Assembly (NCBI RefSeq): GCF_038594605.1
Contig: NZ_JBCFZM010000003.1
Span: 496,001 to 560,000 of the forward strand
Length of the DNA: 64,000 bases
Source of the DNA: Alteriqipengyuania bathyomarina_B
GTDB taxonomy: Bacteria; Pseudomonadota; Alphaproteobacteria; Sphingomonadales; Sphingomonadaceae
Direction of reading: 5' to 3'
Positions 27,986 through 35,930 of the stretch are shown here, in pieces. Under the pieces are notes generated by a model. It had not been told where the DNA came from and searched no databases. It saw only the letters and a list, made by a program, of their open reading frames with translations. The stretch's first letter is position 1, and every line of letters begins with the position of its first letter. A program made the translations under genes and the position numbers.

Positions 27986-28416
27986 GGCGGTCTGCCGGAC
28001 TTGCCGCGGGCCTGCTCTCGGCAAGCTGCGCTGGGGCGGACCTGCCTTCTGCGACAGTCCCGCCGATGGTTGTGGTGAGCGAAGACGATGTGATGGTGCG
28101 TGAAGCACCACCGCACGGCGCCATCGGAATGTCCACCGCCTACCGCATTAGCGACGCTGCTCCGCAACCGCGCAAAATGGAGTTTCGCCGCCGAGTCCTG
28201 GATCCGGGGGCTGCGGTCGGCGAACATCCGATTTCGCATGACGAAGTCTATTACGTCACCGCAGGTCGCGGGGTGGTAATCTCAGACGGAGTGGAGGCGG
28301 AACTCGCCCCGGGTATGGCGGCCTATCTGTATGAAGGCTCCATCGTCGGGATCAAGCAGGTCGGGACGGAACCTCTTTCGATCATCATCTCTTACCCGGT
28401 TGCTAGCAAGGACTAG
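27982..28416 (+). CDS. Small exported cupin-domain protein
   Basis: A 144-residue protein whose ATG overlaps the pectate lyase stop (ATGA). A short signal (MRRSAGLAAGLLSASCAGA) suggests export and possibly a lipid anchor at Cys16. A single cupin barrel follows: GEHPISHDEVYYVTAGRGVV (metal-binding-like His and Glu) and LAPGMAAYLYEGSIVGIKQVG. Cupins coupled to pectate lyases are often proposed to bind or open uronic-acid products, but here that is inference. It has no similarity to KduI, which is about twice as long. Confidence 0.72.
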   Translation: MRRSAGLAAGLLSASCAGADLPSATVPPMVVVSEDDVMVREAPPHGAIGMSTAYRISDAAPQPRKMEFRRRVLDPGAAVGEHPISHDEVYYVTAGRGVVISDGVEAELAPGMAAYLYEGSIVGIKQVGTEPLSIIISYPVASKD

Positions 28417-28422
28417 CCAAGC

Positions 28423-29292
28423 TCAGGGGCGGATTATCGAACGGATTGACGGTTCCGCCTTTACCACTTCAGCCGCCACGACCGATGCGAAAAGCTTGGC
28501 CCCGTACTCGCCCAGATGCGTGTAGTCGAAACGCGAGTTCATCTTGGCGATGCGCAGGTCCTCGGGCGTGTCCGGCAGATCGGGGCGCCCCGTTTCCGCA
28601 GGCAGCGTTTCGCCATCTATCGCAGCCGCTGCCGACACTTCGGGGCTGGCCGGACGTTCGGCCATCATGTTCTGGACCGACGGGCCGAGCGCTTGGACTA
28701 TCGTCCGGCTGCGCTCGTTGAGATCGACCAGCGGCGTACCGGTCTCTTCTGCGATCCGGCGCACTACGTCGGCCCATGGGTCCAGATCGCGGACCACTTC
28801 ACCATCTTCGAAGAGGCGACGGGTAAGCGGGGTGAAAAGGATTGGAGTTGCTCCGGCCGCACGGATTTCCTCGACGTAACGACGCATGTTTTCAGGAAAT
28901 TCAATTTCGAGATCGGTTGATCGTCCGGGCTTGCCCGGTTGGTCATTATGACCGAATCCGATGAGGACAAAGACTTCGCGATAGCCTTCCACCTGCATTT
29001 CGCGCTGGGCGACGTCCCAAAGCCCCTCTGCCCGGAACGACCCGCTGCTTCTGCCATTGCGAGCGAGGTTCAGGCAGGCGGTGGGGTGGGTGGTATGATG
29101 GGCGCAGAACATCGGCCCCCAGCCGTTCCCGGTTGCAGTGGTCGAATCGCCAACCAGGATGATCTTGTTGATGCTTTCGATGGAGCCGGTTGGGGCTTGG
29201 GCAGGCGGGGCCGGAGTTTGCGTTTGAGCTGAGGCAAGGCTTGCCAGGCAAGACGCCGCAATACCCGCAAGTACAAGATGACGATGGCCCAC
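28423..29292 (-). CDS. Rhamnogalacturonan acetylesterase, SGNH hydrolase (CE12 type)
   Basis: A 289-residue protein with a Sec signal peptide (ending SLASA-QTQ, ~23), a Pro/Ala linker, and the four SGNH blocks: GDSTTATGNGWG (nucleophile Ser in GDST), NLARNGRSSGSF (Gly/Arg oxyanion block), IGFGHNDQ (Asn), and DYTHLGEYGA (Asp and His three apart). The CE12 family removes acetyl groups from rhamnogalacturonan or acetylated pectin and xylan fragments. It ends four bases before the stop-facing cupin gene and starts three bases downstream of the carboxylesterase gene, so it is last in the kdgK-kduD minus-strand operon. Confidence 0.87.
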   Translation of the reverse strand: MGHRHLVLAGIAASCLASLASAQTQTPAPPAQAPTGSIESINKIILVGDSTTATGNGWGPMFCAHHTTHPTACLNLARNGRSSGSFRAEGLWDVAQREMQVEGYREVFVLIGFGHNDQPGKPGRSTDLEIEFPENMRRYVEEIRAAGATPILFTPLTRRLFEDGEVVRDLDPWADVVRRIAEETGTPLVDLNERSRTIVQALGPSVQNMMAERPASPEVSAAAAIDGETLPAETGRPDLPDTPEDLRIAKMNSRFDYTHLGEYGAKLFASVVAAEVVKAEPSIRSIIRP

Positions 29293-29295
29293 GTA

Positions 29296-30861
29296 TCAAC
29301 TCCCCGGTTGGATGTACGGGCCCGTGGCCCATAGCTCGCGCTCCCACTGCCGGGGATCGCTTCGTAGCTCGGTCCGGTCCTGACCGATAAACAGCGTATC
29401 GCGAGACGGCAGCTCGTAAGACGACCAGCGCGTCAGGCCCGGTCTTCCTTTATGCGCCATGCCCGCAAAGGCCGCGATCATCGTCTCGCTGATTTCCCGC
29501 GCGCGCTTGTCGGTGCCAGAATAGCTGCCCGGAGCGTCCAGTGTGCCGAAAACATAGGGCAGATCATCAGTATGGGCCGCGCCGCGACCCGGATCGAGCG
29601 GGCTCTCGCGATCCAACTGGTAGACCCATGTCGCCCGAGCGCCTGCTTCCGCACGCCGGTCCGCTTCGATGACTTGCCCCGGCCAGCTTCGCCCGGCGGT
29701 CGTCGCGGCGTAGAATACTTCTTCCGCGCTCCATTGCGGGAATTGGGAGCGGTACTGTGAAACAACCCAGTCGGGTCGCAGGTCGATCTTGATCTGCGGT
29801 GCGAGTCGCTGGGCGATGTTGGACCAGTCGAGGCCTTGCACAACGGGCCCGTCCGGCCGGATGAAGGCGCGTGTCTCGTCGCTCGTATTGCCTAGAATCA
29901 TCGGCAGTTGCAGCGACTGCGGAGCCGCATCGGGCCAGAAGGGATGGCGATGCAAATGGACCATATCGAGCACGGGGCCGAAATAGATTCCGCCGCCCAG
30001 CACCGGGTCGATTGCTGACAGACCCTCGACGAGCCGTTCGTACGGCAATGTCAACAGCGCGGCGGCATCGTTCTCGCCTAGGCCGAGCTCGCTCATCAAG
30101 GCGCGAGTGCGTTGCAGGGCATTGCTTGGGCCTTGTGCGGTGACCTGCTGGCCGCTCATCGTGGCCGCGGAATGGAACAGGCCGCTTGCCTCGGGCATCG
30201 CCATGAGGGTCGCGATCTTGGCTCCCCCTCCGGACTGGCCGAACACCATTACCCGGCCCGGGTCACCGCCGAATGCGCCGATATGGTCGCGTATCCATTC
30301 CAGTGCGCAGATAAGGTCGAGCTGTCCGGCATTGCCGCTGTGAATAAATCTCTCGCCGAAAGGAGAAAGCCATCCATAACCGAACAGGTTGATTCGATGG
30401 TTGACGCTGACGACCACGACATCGCCTTCAGCGGCAAGGTGAGGGCCTTGCGTTATCGGATCTGTGACGGACCCCCAATTATAAGCGCCGCCATGGAAAT
30501 AGACCATCACTGGGCGTCGCACGTCCGGGCGCGGATCCGGCGACCAGATATTGAGGAAGAGACAATCCTCGCTGATTTCCGGCGTCATGGGATTGCGCTG
30601 AGGGCACAGGGGGCCGAATTGAGTGGCAGGTGTCTCGCTGTCAGGCAAAGGCTCGCGGATCGGTCTGTCGAACCGCTGCGCGCGGGCATATCGAATGCCC
30701 CGGAAGGCGGGAGTTCCGCGGTCGATGACACCACGATAATTCAATGCACGCGGATCGGATTGGCCCGCTGCAGCGCCGATTGCGGGCGAACCCAGAAACG
30801 CAGCGCCGGCCAACGCACCGCCGATGGCGCCGCGCCGCGTTATTCCCTTACCTGCTGACAT
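29296..30861 (-). CDS. Type-B carboxylesterase, Tat-exported
   Basis: A 521-residue protein from ATG 30861, overlapping the end of kdgK by 14 bases; a longer frame to 30927 is rejected. The signal is Tat-like (ITRRGAIGGALAGAAFLG). The carboxylesterase fold shows SEDCLFLNIWSP, the oxyanion loop YFHGGAYNWGS, the nucleophile elbow GQSGGGAKI (most relatives have GESAG), a His region AAHTDDLPYVFGTLD, and FAGMAHKGRPG near the C-terminus. In pectin loci such enzymes could act on methyl, acetyl or feruloyl esters; the substrate cannot be told. It is translationally coupled to kdgK and the CE12 gene. Confidence 0.85.
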   Translation of the reverse strand: MSAGKGITRRGAIGGALAGAAFLGSPAIGAAAGQSDPRALNYRGVIDRGTPAFRGIRYARAQRFDRPIREPLPDSETPATQFGPLCPQRNPMTPEISEDCLFLNIWSPDPRPDVRRPVMVYFHGGAYNWGSVTDPITQGPHLAAEGDVVVVSVNHRINLFGYGWLSPFGERFIHSGNAGQLDLICALEWIRDHIGAFGGDPGRVMVFGQSGGGAKIATLMAMPEASGLFHSAATMSGQQVTAQGPSNALQRTRALMSELGLGENDAAALLTLPYERLVEGLSAIDPVLGGGIYFGPVLDMVHLHRHPFWPDAAPQSLQLPMILGNTSDETRAFIRPDGPVVQGLDWSNIAQRLAPQIKIDLRPDWVVSQYRSQFPQWSAEEVFYAATTAGRSWPGQVIEADRRAEAGARATWVYQLDRESPLDPGRGAAHTDDLPYVFGTLDAPGSYSGTDKRAREISETMIAAFAGMAHKGRPGLTRWSSYELPSRDTLFIGQDRTELRSDPRQWERELWATGPYIQPGS

Positions 30862-31885
30862 CGGACCCGGCCGGATCAAAGGTCTCCAGATCGTTACGGG
30901 TGACGCCGATGCTGTCACCCGGGACACCGTGCTTCATCGCCGCCAGAGCCAACCCGGTCTTGGCCATGTCCTGAGCCGAGGCATCTTCGAGCCAACGTAG
31001 CAGCACGCCCGCAGCAAATGCATCGCCCGTTCCGATGCGATCGACGATCGGTGCGATGCGGACTTCGTCGGTTTGCCAGTGGCTTTCCCGCAAATCGACA
31101 CGTGCCGCCAGTCGGTTCGCGGTTGCGCTTTCCATATGGCGGGCTGTCGAAGCTATTACCTCAAGTTTCGGGAACGTGCCGAACGCGGCCTCGGCGGCTT
31201 CACGCCGACGGTCGGGACCATCGCCCGAAAAGGTCGTGCCCAGCAATAGGGAGATGTCGCGATGGTTGCCGATGAGGATGTGCGCTTCGCCGACCAGTTC
31301 GGTCAGAATTGCGCGTGGATCGCTGTCCCACGCGTCCCACAGGTTGGCGCGGTAATTGCCGTCGAAGCAAATGGGCACTTCGGCATTGTTCGCTGCAGCA
31401 ATCGCTCCGCGCGCCAGTTCGACCCCGGCATGGCCGAGAGCGGGCGTAATTCCCGACAGATGCAATAGTGATGCGCCCTTCAGCGCAGCTTTAAAGTCGA
31501 ACGACTCTGGCGAACTTTCCGCGAACGAGCTTCCCGCACGATCATAGGTTACCCGCCCGCCGATCGGGCCACTTGGCGGTTCAAAGAAATAGAGGCCGAT
31601 GCGGCCCTCGCCCTGTTCGATAAACTTGCAATCGACCCCAGCGAAACGAAGCTGCCCGATTGCCCGCCGCGCCAAGGGGTTGTCGGGCAGGGCGGTCACC
31701 ATGCGTGCAGGCCAGTCAAGACTTGCCAGTGCGACCGCTACATTTGCCTCTGCTCCGCCGACCGCCACCTCGAGATAATTCGCCGATGCCAATGGCGTAC
31801 CGGGGCGCGGCGACAGGCGCAGCAGCATTTCGCCGAAGCAGACGACCGGCCTCGGTCCTGGCTCGGTGCTCACCGCGCGAGCCAT
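30848..31885 (-). CDS. kdgK: 2-keto-3-deoxygluconate kinase (PfkB family)
   Basis: About 345 residues. It phosphorylates 2-keto-3-deoxy-D-gluconate (KDG) to KDPG in the cytoplasm, the point where the altronate/mannonate and unsaturated-uronate branches meet. Motifs: CFGEMLLRLSP, sugar-binding GGAEANVAVALASL, CFDGNYRANLWD, LIGNHRD, and the PfkB end signature DRIGTGDAFAAGVLLRWL with catalytic Asp. The start is ATG 31885 or GTG 31873 (GTGA overlap with the kduD stop). A longer open frame reaching 32431 only shadows kduD. It lies between kduD and the carboxylesterase in one operon. KDPG aldolase is not in the window. Confidence 0.9.
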   Translation of the reverse strand: MARAVSTEPGPRPVVCFGEMLLRLSPRPGTPLASANYLEVAVGGAEANVAVALASLDWPARMVTALPDNPLARRAIGQLRFAGVDCKFIEQGEGRIGLYFFEPPSGPIGGRVTYDRAGSSFAESSPESFDFKAALKGASLLHLSGITPALGHAGVELARGAIAAANNAEVPICFDGNYRANLWDAWDSDPRAILTELVGEAHILIGNHRDISLLLGTTFSGDGPDRRREAAEAAFGTFPKLEVIASTARHMESATANRLAARVDLRESHWQTDEVRIAPIVDRIGTGDAFAAGVLLRWLEDASAQDMAKTGLALAAMKHGVPGDSIGVTRNDLETFDPAGSDVSR

Positions 31886-32643
31886 CCGCCATCGACTGCC
31901 AGAACATGGCCCTGGACGTAATCCGCCGCCGTACTCGCGAGGAATACTGCAGCTCCGCCGATATCGGCCGGATCGCCCCAACGCCCTTCGGGGATGCGTT
32001 CCAGTATCTGGCGGTTGCGCGTTTCGTCTGCCTGAAGCGCGGCCGTGTTGTTGGTGGCGATATAGCCCGGGGCGATGGCGTTGGTGTTGATGCCCTTGGG
32101 CGCCCATTCGTTCGCCATCAGCTTGGTCAGCCCGCCCACACCGCTCTTGCTGGCAGTGTAACTTGGAACCCGAATGCCACCTTGGAAGGTGAGCATGGAA
32201 GCGATGTTGATGATCTTGCCGCGCGCACCCGTCTGGCCGGCCCAGCCGACCATGTGGCGGGCGACCGCCTGGCTGAGGAAGAACAGGACCTTGAGGTTTA
32301 CCTCCATCACCGCGTCCCAGTCCTCCTCCGAGAAGTCGAGTGCGTCGGCACGGCGGATGATTCCAGCATTGTTCACGAGGATGTCGATCCGGCCAAGTGC
32401 GGCAATCGCCTCGTCGACGATCCGCTGGCACGGTTCGATCGAGGATAGATCAGCCATGATGACATGCGCCCGGACGCCCTGCGCCTCGACGAGTTCGCGT
32501 GTTTCGGACGGGTCGCGCCGGGCAATAAGCGCCACATCGGCCCCTGCTTTGGCCAGCGCCACGGCGATACCCTGGCCGATGCCCGTGTTTGCTCCCGTAA
32601 CGAGCGCGACCTTTCCGGTCAGATCGAATGCTCCGGTAGCCAT
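31870..32643 (-). CDS. kduD: 2-dehydro-3-deoxy-D-gluconate 5-dehydrogenase
   Basis: A 257-residue short-chain dehydrogenase with cofactor motif TGANTGIGQGIA, NNAGIIRRADALDF (the IIRR form is characteristic of KduD), INIASMLTFQGG, catalytic PSYTASKSGVGGLTK, and end DGGWLAR. It reduces 2,5-diketo-3-deoxygluconate, made from unsaturated galacturonate, to KDG using NADH. It follows the RpiB-family isomerase gene by 22 bases and overlaps kdgK. It is part of the LacI-controlled operon starting at 33298. Confidence 0.9.
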   Translation of the reverse strand: MATGAFDLTGKVALVTGANTGIGQGIAVALAKAGADVALIARRDPSETRELVEAQGVRAHVIMADLSSIEPCQRIVDEAIAALGRIDILVNNAGIIRRADALDFSEEDWDAVMEVNLKVLFFLSQAVARHMVGWAGQTGARGKIINIASMLTFQGGIRVPSYTASKSGVGGLTKLMANEWAPKGINTNAIAPGYIATNNTAALQADETRNRQILERIPEGRWGDPADIGGAAVFLASTAADYVQGHVLAVDGGWLAR

Positions 32644-32665
32644 AGATCAATTCTCCCGATCGCAA

Positions 32666-33298
32666 TCAAAGCCCGCGCAGGTAATCGCTGATGCTCTCAT
32701 CTTTCGAGTTGGCATAGAAGAGCTCGGAGAATTTCTCGCCCGCGATTGCGCTCTTCAGCAGGTCCTGATCCACGGCCTTCAGAACCGTCAGCATGTCATG
32801 GCAGGTCTTCGATTTCAGATCCGCGAGCACGCCACGGTTTTTCTTCATGATTGCCGCGCGTTCTTTGGGATAGCCGACGCCGCTTTCACCTTCGAAAAGT
32901 TTGCGATAGCAATCCTGAAGATTGAGCTCGGCGGCCCAACCGAAGCCTTTGGCGTAGGGCATGGCGATGGCATTGCCGTCATTGATCTGGGCGAACAGGA
33001 ACGCGTCGGTCGGGTCGATCACCAACCCGCAGAACACGCCCGGCATGGCATTGGCGGCGAGCATCGAGCCCGAGCCAGTGCCGCAGCCGGTCACCACGAA
33101 GTCGGCAGCGCCCGAATTGAGCAGAATGCCGGTCAGCAAGCCGACCATGGGATAGGTCACCTGCGCCTCGTCGTCGGCGGTGTACATCCCGTAATTGTGC
33201 ACTTCGTGGCCAAGGGGCTCGGCAACGGACGTAAGCGCGTCGTGAATGATGCCGTTCTTCGCAGCTTGGCTATTCTCGTTAATCAACGCGATTTTCAT
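32666..33298 (-). CDS. RpiB/LacA/LacB-family isomerase, probable 5-keto-4-deoxyuronate isomerase (DhuI type)
   Basis: A 210-residue protein. The N-terminal ~150 residues are an RpiB/LacAB fold: MKIALINENSQAAKNG, a TGCGTGSGSMLAAN phosphate/anion-loop-like segment with the active Cys, and FAQINDGNAIAMPYAKGF. A C-terminal helical extension (MLTVLKAVDQDLLKSAIAGEKF) follows. It is the first gene of the kduD-kdgK operon, exactly where kduI would be, and no kduI is in the window. From established work, DhuI of this superfamily carries out the KduI reaction in some bacteria. So assignment to isomerisation of 4-deoxy-L-threo-5-hexosulose uronate is family knowledge plus context, not proof. Confidence 0.75.
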   Translation of the reverse strand: MKIALINENSQAAKNGIIHDALTSVAEPLGHEVHNYGMYTADDEAQVTYPMVGLLTGILLNSGAADFVVTGCGTGSGSMLAANAMPGVFCGLVIDPTDAFLFAQINDGNAIAMPYAKGFGWAAELNLQDCYRKLFEGESGVGYPKERAAIMKKNRGVLADLKSKTCHDMLTVLKAVDQDLLKSAIAGEKFSELFYANSKDESISDYLRGL

Positions 33299-33359
33299 AG
33301 AGTATCCTCGTTTCAGTAGAGACTTGTTTCGTTTTCAGTGGCCCTCGATCTCGACGTGA

Positions 33360-33373
33360 GGAAACCGGTGTCA
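33360..33373 (-). promoter_or_regulatory. LacI-type operator before the isomerase-kduD-kdgK operon
   Basis: TGACACCGGTTTCC on the minus strand, identical to the site at 34550-34563. It lies 62 bases upstream of the isomerase start and downstream of the lacI gene. TGACA could serve as the -35 box, so a bound repressor would cover the promoter. Confidence 0.75.
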
Positions 33374-33418
33374 TTACGGTGTGTAGACCGAATCGGAACT
33401 GCATTTCAACCTTGCGCT

Positions 33419-34444
33419 TCAACTTCCTTCGGTTGGCGGAGCAACGGAGTCCCTGGTCACAAGACGGGCGGGGAAGGTTGATGGCAGCGCACCCTCGGAC
33501 CCGGGATCGATCAATTTCAGCGCGGCGGACTTGGCCATTTCGCGGATCGGCCAACCGACGGTCGTCATCGGAGGCCAGATATGAGCGGCGATCGGGGAGT
33601 TGTCGAAGCCGACGATCGATAATTGCTCCGGCACCTTAAGTCCGCGCTCTCTGGCCGCATGATAGGCCCCTGCCGCCATTTCGTCGTTGCTGGCGAAAAT
33701 TGCCGTTATCTTTGGTTCCCCCGCCAGAAGCCTGGTCGCTGCCTCGATCCCAGAGTTGAACCGATAACTGCCTTGCGCGCTGGCACCTTCCGGCACCTCC
33801 AGGCCGTGACGTTTCATCGCCGCCATGAAACCTACGCGCCTTTCGTCGGCAGACCGAAATCCCGACGGCCCCTCGATAATTCCGATCCGTCGATGGCCAA
33901 TCTCAACCAGATAATCGATCACGGATTCGACCATTTCGCGATCGTTCGACTGTACGAGATGCTCGGCTTCGTCGAGCGCGGCCGAACCCATCCTCACGTA
34001 ACCGCAACCCATGTCGCGACAGAGTTTCGCCAATTCGTCATTCTCGGAGATAGGCGGCAAAAGAAGCACGCCGTAGAGCCTCTGCAGCTCGAGGAAGCTA
34101 CGGATATCTTCGAGCATGTCTGGCGAATGGCGATCGACCGGGCGCACCACGAGGGCGAACTCGGTATCGCGTATCGCGTCGAGCACGCCTTCCTGAAAGT
34201 TCAGTACGGTCTGCGCATTTGGATTGTCGTGCAGCAAACCTAGCAGGAAATTGCGTCGCAGGGCGAGAGCCCGAGCTTGCGGATTGGGCGTATAGCCAAG
34301 CTCTGCAATGACCTTCTGCACCTTTTGAAGGGTCGCTTCCTTGAGCAGCGGCGAGCGATTGATGACCCTGCTGACAGTCTTCTTCGACACGCCTGCAATG
34401 CGCGCAACGTCGTTGATCGTCGGTGCCGAACCGGATTTTGGCAT
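33419..34444 (-). CDS. LacI-family transcriptional regulator of the pectin/galacturonate locus
   Basis: A 341-residue regulator starting at ATG 34444 with GAAGGG upstream (the frame opens at 34474). Helix-turn-helix and hinge: PTINDVARIAGVSKKTVSRV, INRSPLLKEATLQKVQKV, and GYTPNPQARALALRRN (minor-groove hinge). A periplasmic-binding-protein-like effector domain follows (GLLHDNPNAQTVLNFQEGVL, GHRRIGIIEG, IFASNDEMAAGAYHAARE, LSIVGFDNSPIAAHIWPP, TTVGWPIREMA). It sits among four copies of one operator-like palindrome, including those at its own borders (33360 and 34550), so it is the likely repressor of the whole 15.2-35.4 kb regulon. The inducer is probably a pathway intermediate. Confidence 0.9.
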   Translation of the reverse strand: MPKSGSAPTINDVARIAGVSKKTVSRVINRSPLLKEATLQKVQKVIAELGYTPNPQARALALRRNFLLGLLHDNPNAQTVLNFQEGVLDAIRDTEFALVVRPVDRHSPDMLEDIRSFLELQRLYGVLLLPPISENDELAKLCRDMGCGYVRMGSAALDEAEHLVQSNDREMVESVIDYLVEIGHRRIGIIEGPSGFRSADERRVGFMAAMKRHGLEVPEGASAQGSYRFNSGIEAATRLLAGEPKITAIFASNDEMAAGAYHAARERGLKVPEQLSIVGFDNSPIAAHIWPPMTTVGWPIREMAKSAALKLIDPGSEGALPSTFPARLVTRDSVAPPTEGS

Positions 34445-34549
34445 TCCGTGAAACCCTTCTCGATTGTTGCGCACATCCTATAGGCGCACCGGGGCGGAAG
34501 TGGAGGGCCTGACCGCACCCTATCCGCGTGCAGGAAGTCGGAATCGTTT

Positions 34550-34563
34550 TGACACCGGTTTCC
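34550..34563 (+). promoter_or_regulatory. LacI-type operator overlapping a -35 box, before the FAH-family gene
   Basis: TGACACCGGTTTCC on the plus strand. TTGACA at 34549-34554 is a good -35 hexamer, and a weak -10 (CAAAGT) lies 17 bases later at 34572-34577. The site is 50 bases upstream of the 34613 start and 106 bases upstream of the divergent lacI start, so it can also autoregulate lacI. Confidence 0.75.
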
Positions 34564-34612
34564 TTTTTCGTCAAAGTCCAGCAAATTACGCCGTTCTCGA
34601 AGGGGGAAACCG

Positions 34613-35401
34613 ATGAATTCCGCAGCGGGAGAGATTGCGCACGCGTTTGTTGAAGCCCGTCGATCTTGGAAATCCGTCTCAACCTATCCAGGTAATCCGC
34701 CCGCCGATTTGGCAACCGCATATCGCATTCAGGACGAAGCGCTTTCGATTTGGAAGCGCCGGATCGGTGGCTGGAAAGTGGGCAAGATCAATCCGCCCGC
34801 CAGCGAAGCTCTGGGCGCGAACCGGCTAATCGGCCCGGTTTTCGAAGATGCCATCCAGTTCGAAATGGGCGATGGCAATGTGTTCCGGATATTCGACCGG
34901 GGGTTTGCTGCAGTTGAAGCAGAGTTCATGCTCCGATTGGCCCCGACAGGGGGGCCTTTGCCCCGTAACCGTCAGGAGGCGATGGACTGGGTGGACGATG
35001 TGCGGATCGGGATAGAGGTAGCCTCGTCACCCTATGCCCGGATCAATGTTGATGGCCCCTGTGTGACGGTCTCCGATCACGGAAACAATGCCGGCCTCCT
35101 GATCGGCCAGCGCATCGATCGGGAGCATTGGCCGATGCTCGATGAAGTCGACGTGTCGCTCGATATCGATGGCAAGGAAGCAGGCAGGGCCACGACGGCG
35201 ACGATGCTTGATGGCCCGTTCGGAGCTGTAACTTTTCTCATTCAGAATCTTGCCGAACGCCAGATCGAGCCCCGTGCTGGATGGTGGATTTCCAGCGGTG
35301 CGATCACCGGAGTTCACGAAATCGCGCCTGGCGGTGATGCCACTGCATATTTCGAGAATGTCGGAAGTATTACCGCGCGGGTAGATGCCGATCCAACCTG
35401 A
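34613..35401 (+). CDS. FAH-superfamily protein, 2-keto-4-pentenoate hydratase-like
   Basis: A 262-residue protein of the MhpD/HpcG branch of the fumarylacetoacetate hydrolase superfamily: N-terminal helices with DLATAYRIQDEA, a GWKVGKINPPASEALGAN block, metal-ligand acidic residues in VEAEFMLRLAP, IGIEVASSPYARINV, SDHGNNAGLLIGQ, and the C-terminal DGPFGAVTFLIQNLAE / WWISSGAITGVH. The family hydrates or dehydrates 2-keto acids with a divalent metal. It is preceded by an operator of the pectin regulon, so it probably acts on a 2-keto-deoxy sugar acid or an aldonate-derived intermediate. It is not a known step of the Uxa or Kdu pathways, and its exact substrate is unknown. Confidence 0.8.
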   Translation: MNSAAGEIAHAFVEARRSWKSVSTYPGNPPADLATAYRIQDEALSIWKRRIGGWKVGKINPPASEALGANRLIGPVFEDAIQFEMGDGNVFRIFDRGFAAVEAEFMLRLAPTGGPLPRNRQEAMDWVDDVRIGIEVASSPYARINVDGPCVTVSDHGNNAGLLIGQRIDREHWPMLDEVDVSLDIDGKEAGRATTATMLDGPFGAVTFLIQNLAERQIEPRAGWWISSGAITGVHEIAPGGDATAYFENVGSITARVDADPT

Positions 35402-35930
35402 CTGTTGAGCCCCTCGACGTGTGAGATAGGTCTTTGTCGCTACTGGCGCGAAATTGCGCGGAGTGAGCGCATGCGCAAATTTGCGAAGGTCGGAATCGAA
35501 GTCAGTTGGGGGCGTTCCAACAAGCTGATGCGGAAAGCATCCCCCCGCATAGTCAGGTAATGAAAAGTTAAGCCTGTCACAAGAAGAGAGGCGGGATTTA
35601 GAGCGGGGAATTGCAGGGGATTATGAGGGAATGCGACGTCATTGTCCGTTTTCTATCAGTAATTTCGTTGCGCAAATCGAATTCCGCCCGCTCCGCCACC
35701 GGTTCTCTTCTCGCCGATCTGATGCCTGGGCCACTATTCCGCGGAAAACTTCGCAACTTCGGTAATTAGGACTTGTGCGGCCATTCCGGTATGGGATGCG
35801 TCTGTTGCCGCGTACGAGTCTTTGAGGGGAGGTACTAAACCGAAAGGCGACTGGCGCTAAATCTCGCATCCCGCTCCCGTCAAAAGATGGGTTGGGGAAC
35901 GCATATCGGGCCCATCGGCTATGGCCCTGA
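35402..35930. other. 529-bp intergenic stretch with a tRNA-Ser-like scar
   Basis: No gene is recognised. The only feature is the tRNA-Ser-like 22-mer at 35677-35698. About 50 bases after it, the sequence AACTTCGCAACT also occurs after copy 3 (near 48650), a faint sign of the same module. A minus-strand frame at 35639-35983 has no protein-like composition. Confidence 0.5.
35677..35698 (+). repeat. tRNA-Ser 3'-end-like sequence, probable integration scar (copy 2)
   Basis: Begins TCGAATTCC and ends GCTCCGCCA; differs at a few central positions from copies at 2413 and 48542. No tRNA body precedes it. It falls exactly between the pectin locus and the sucrose/stress cluster. Confidence 0.5.

Noticed and set aside
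30848..32431. 527-residue reading of kdgK with a long N-terminal extension
   Set aside because: The extra ~180 residues are the shadow of kduD in another frame; KdgK homologues begin near the CFGEMLLRLSP motif.
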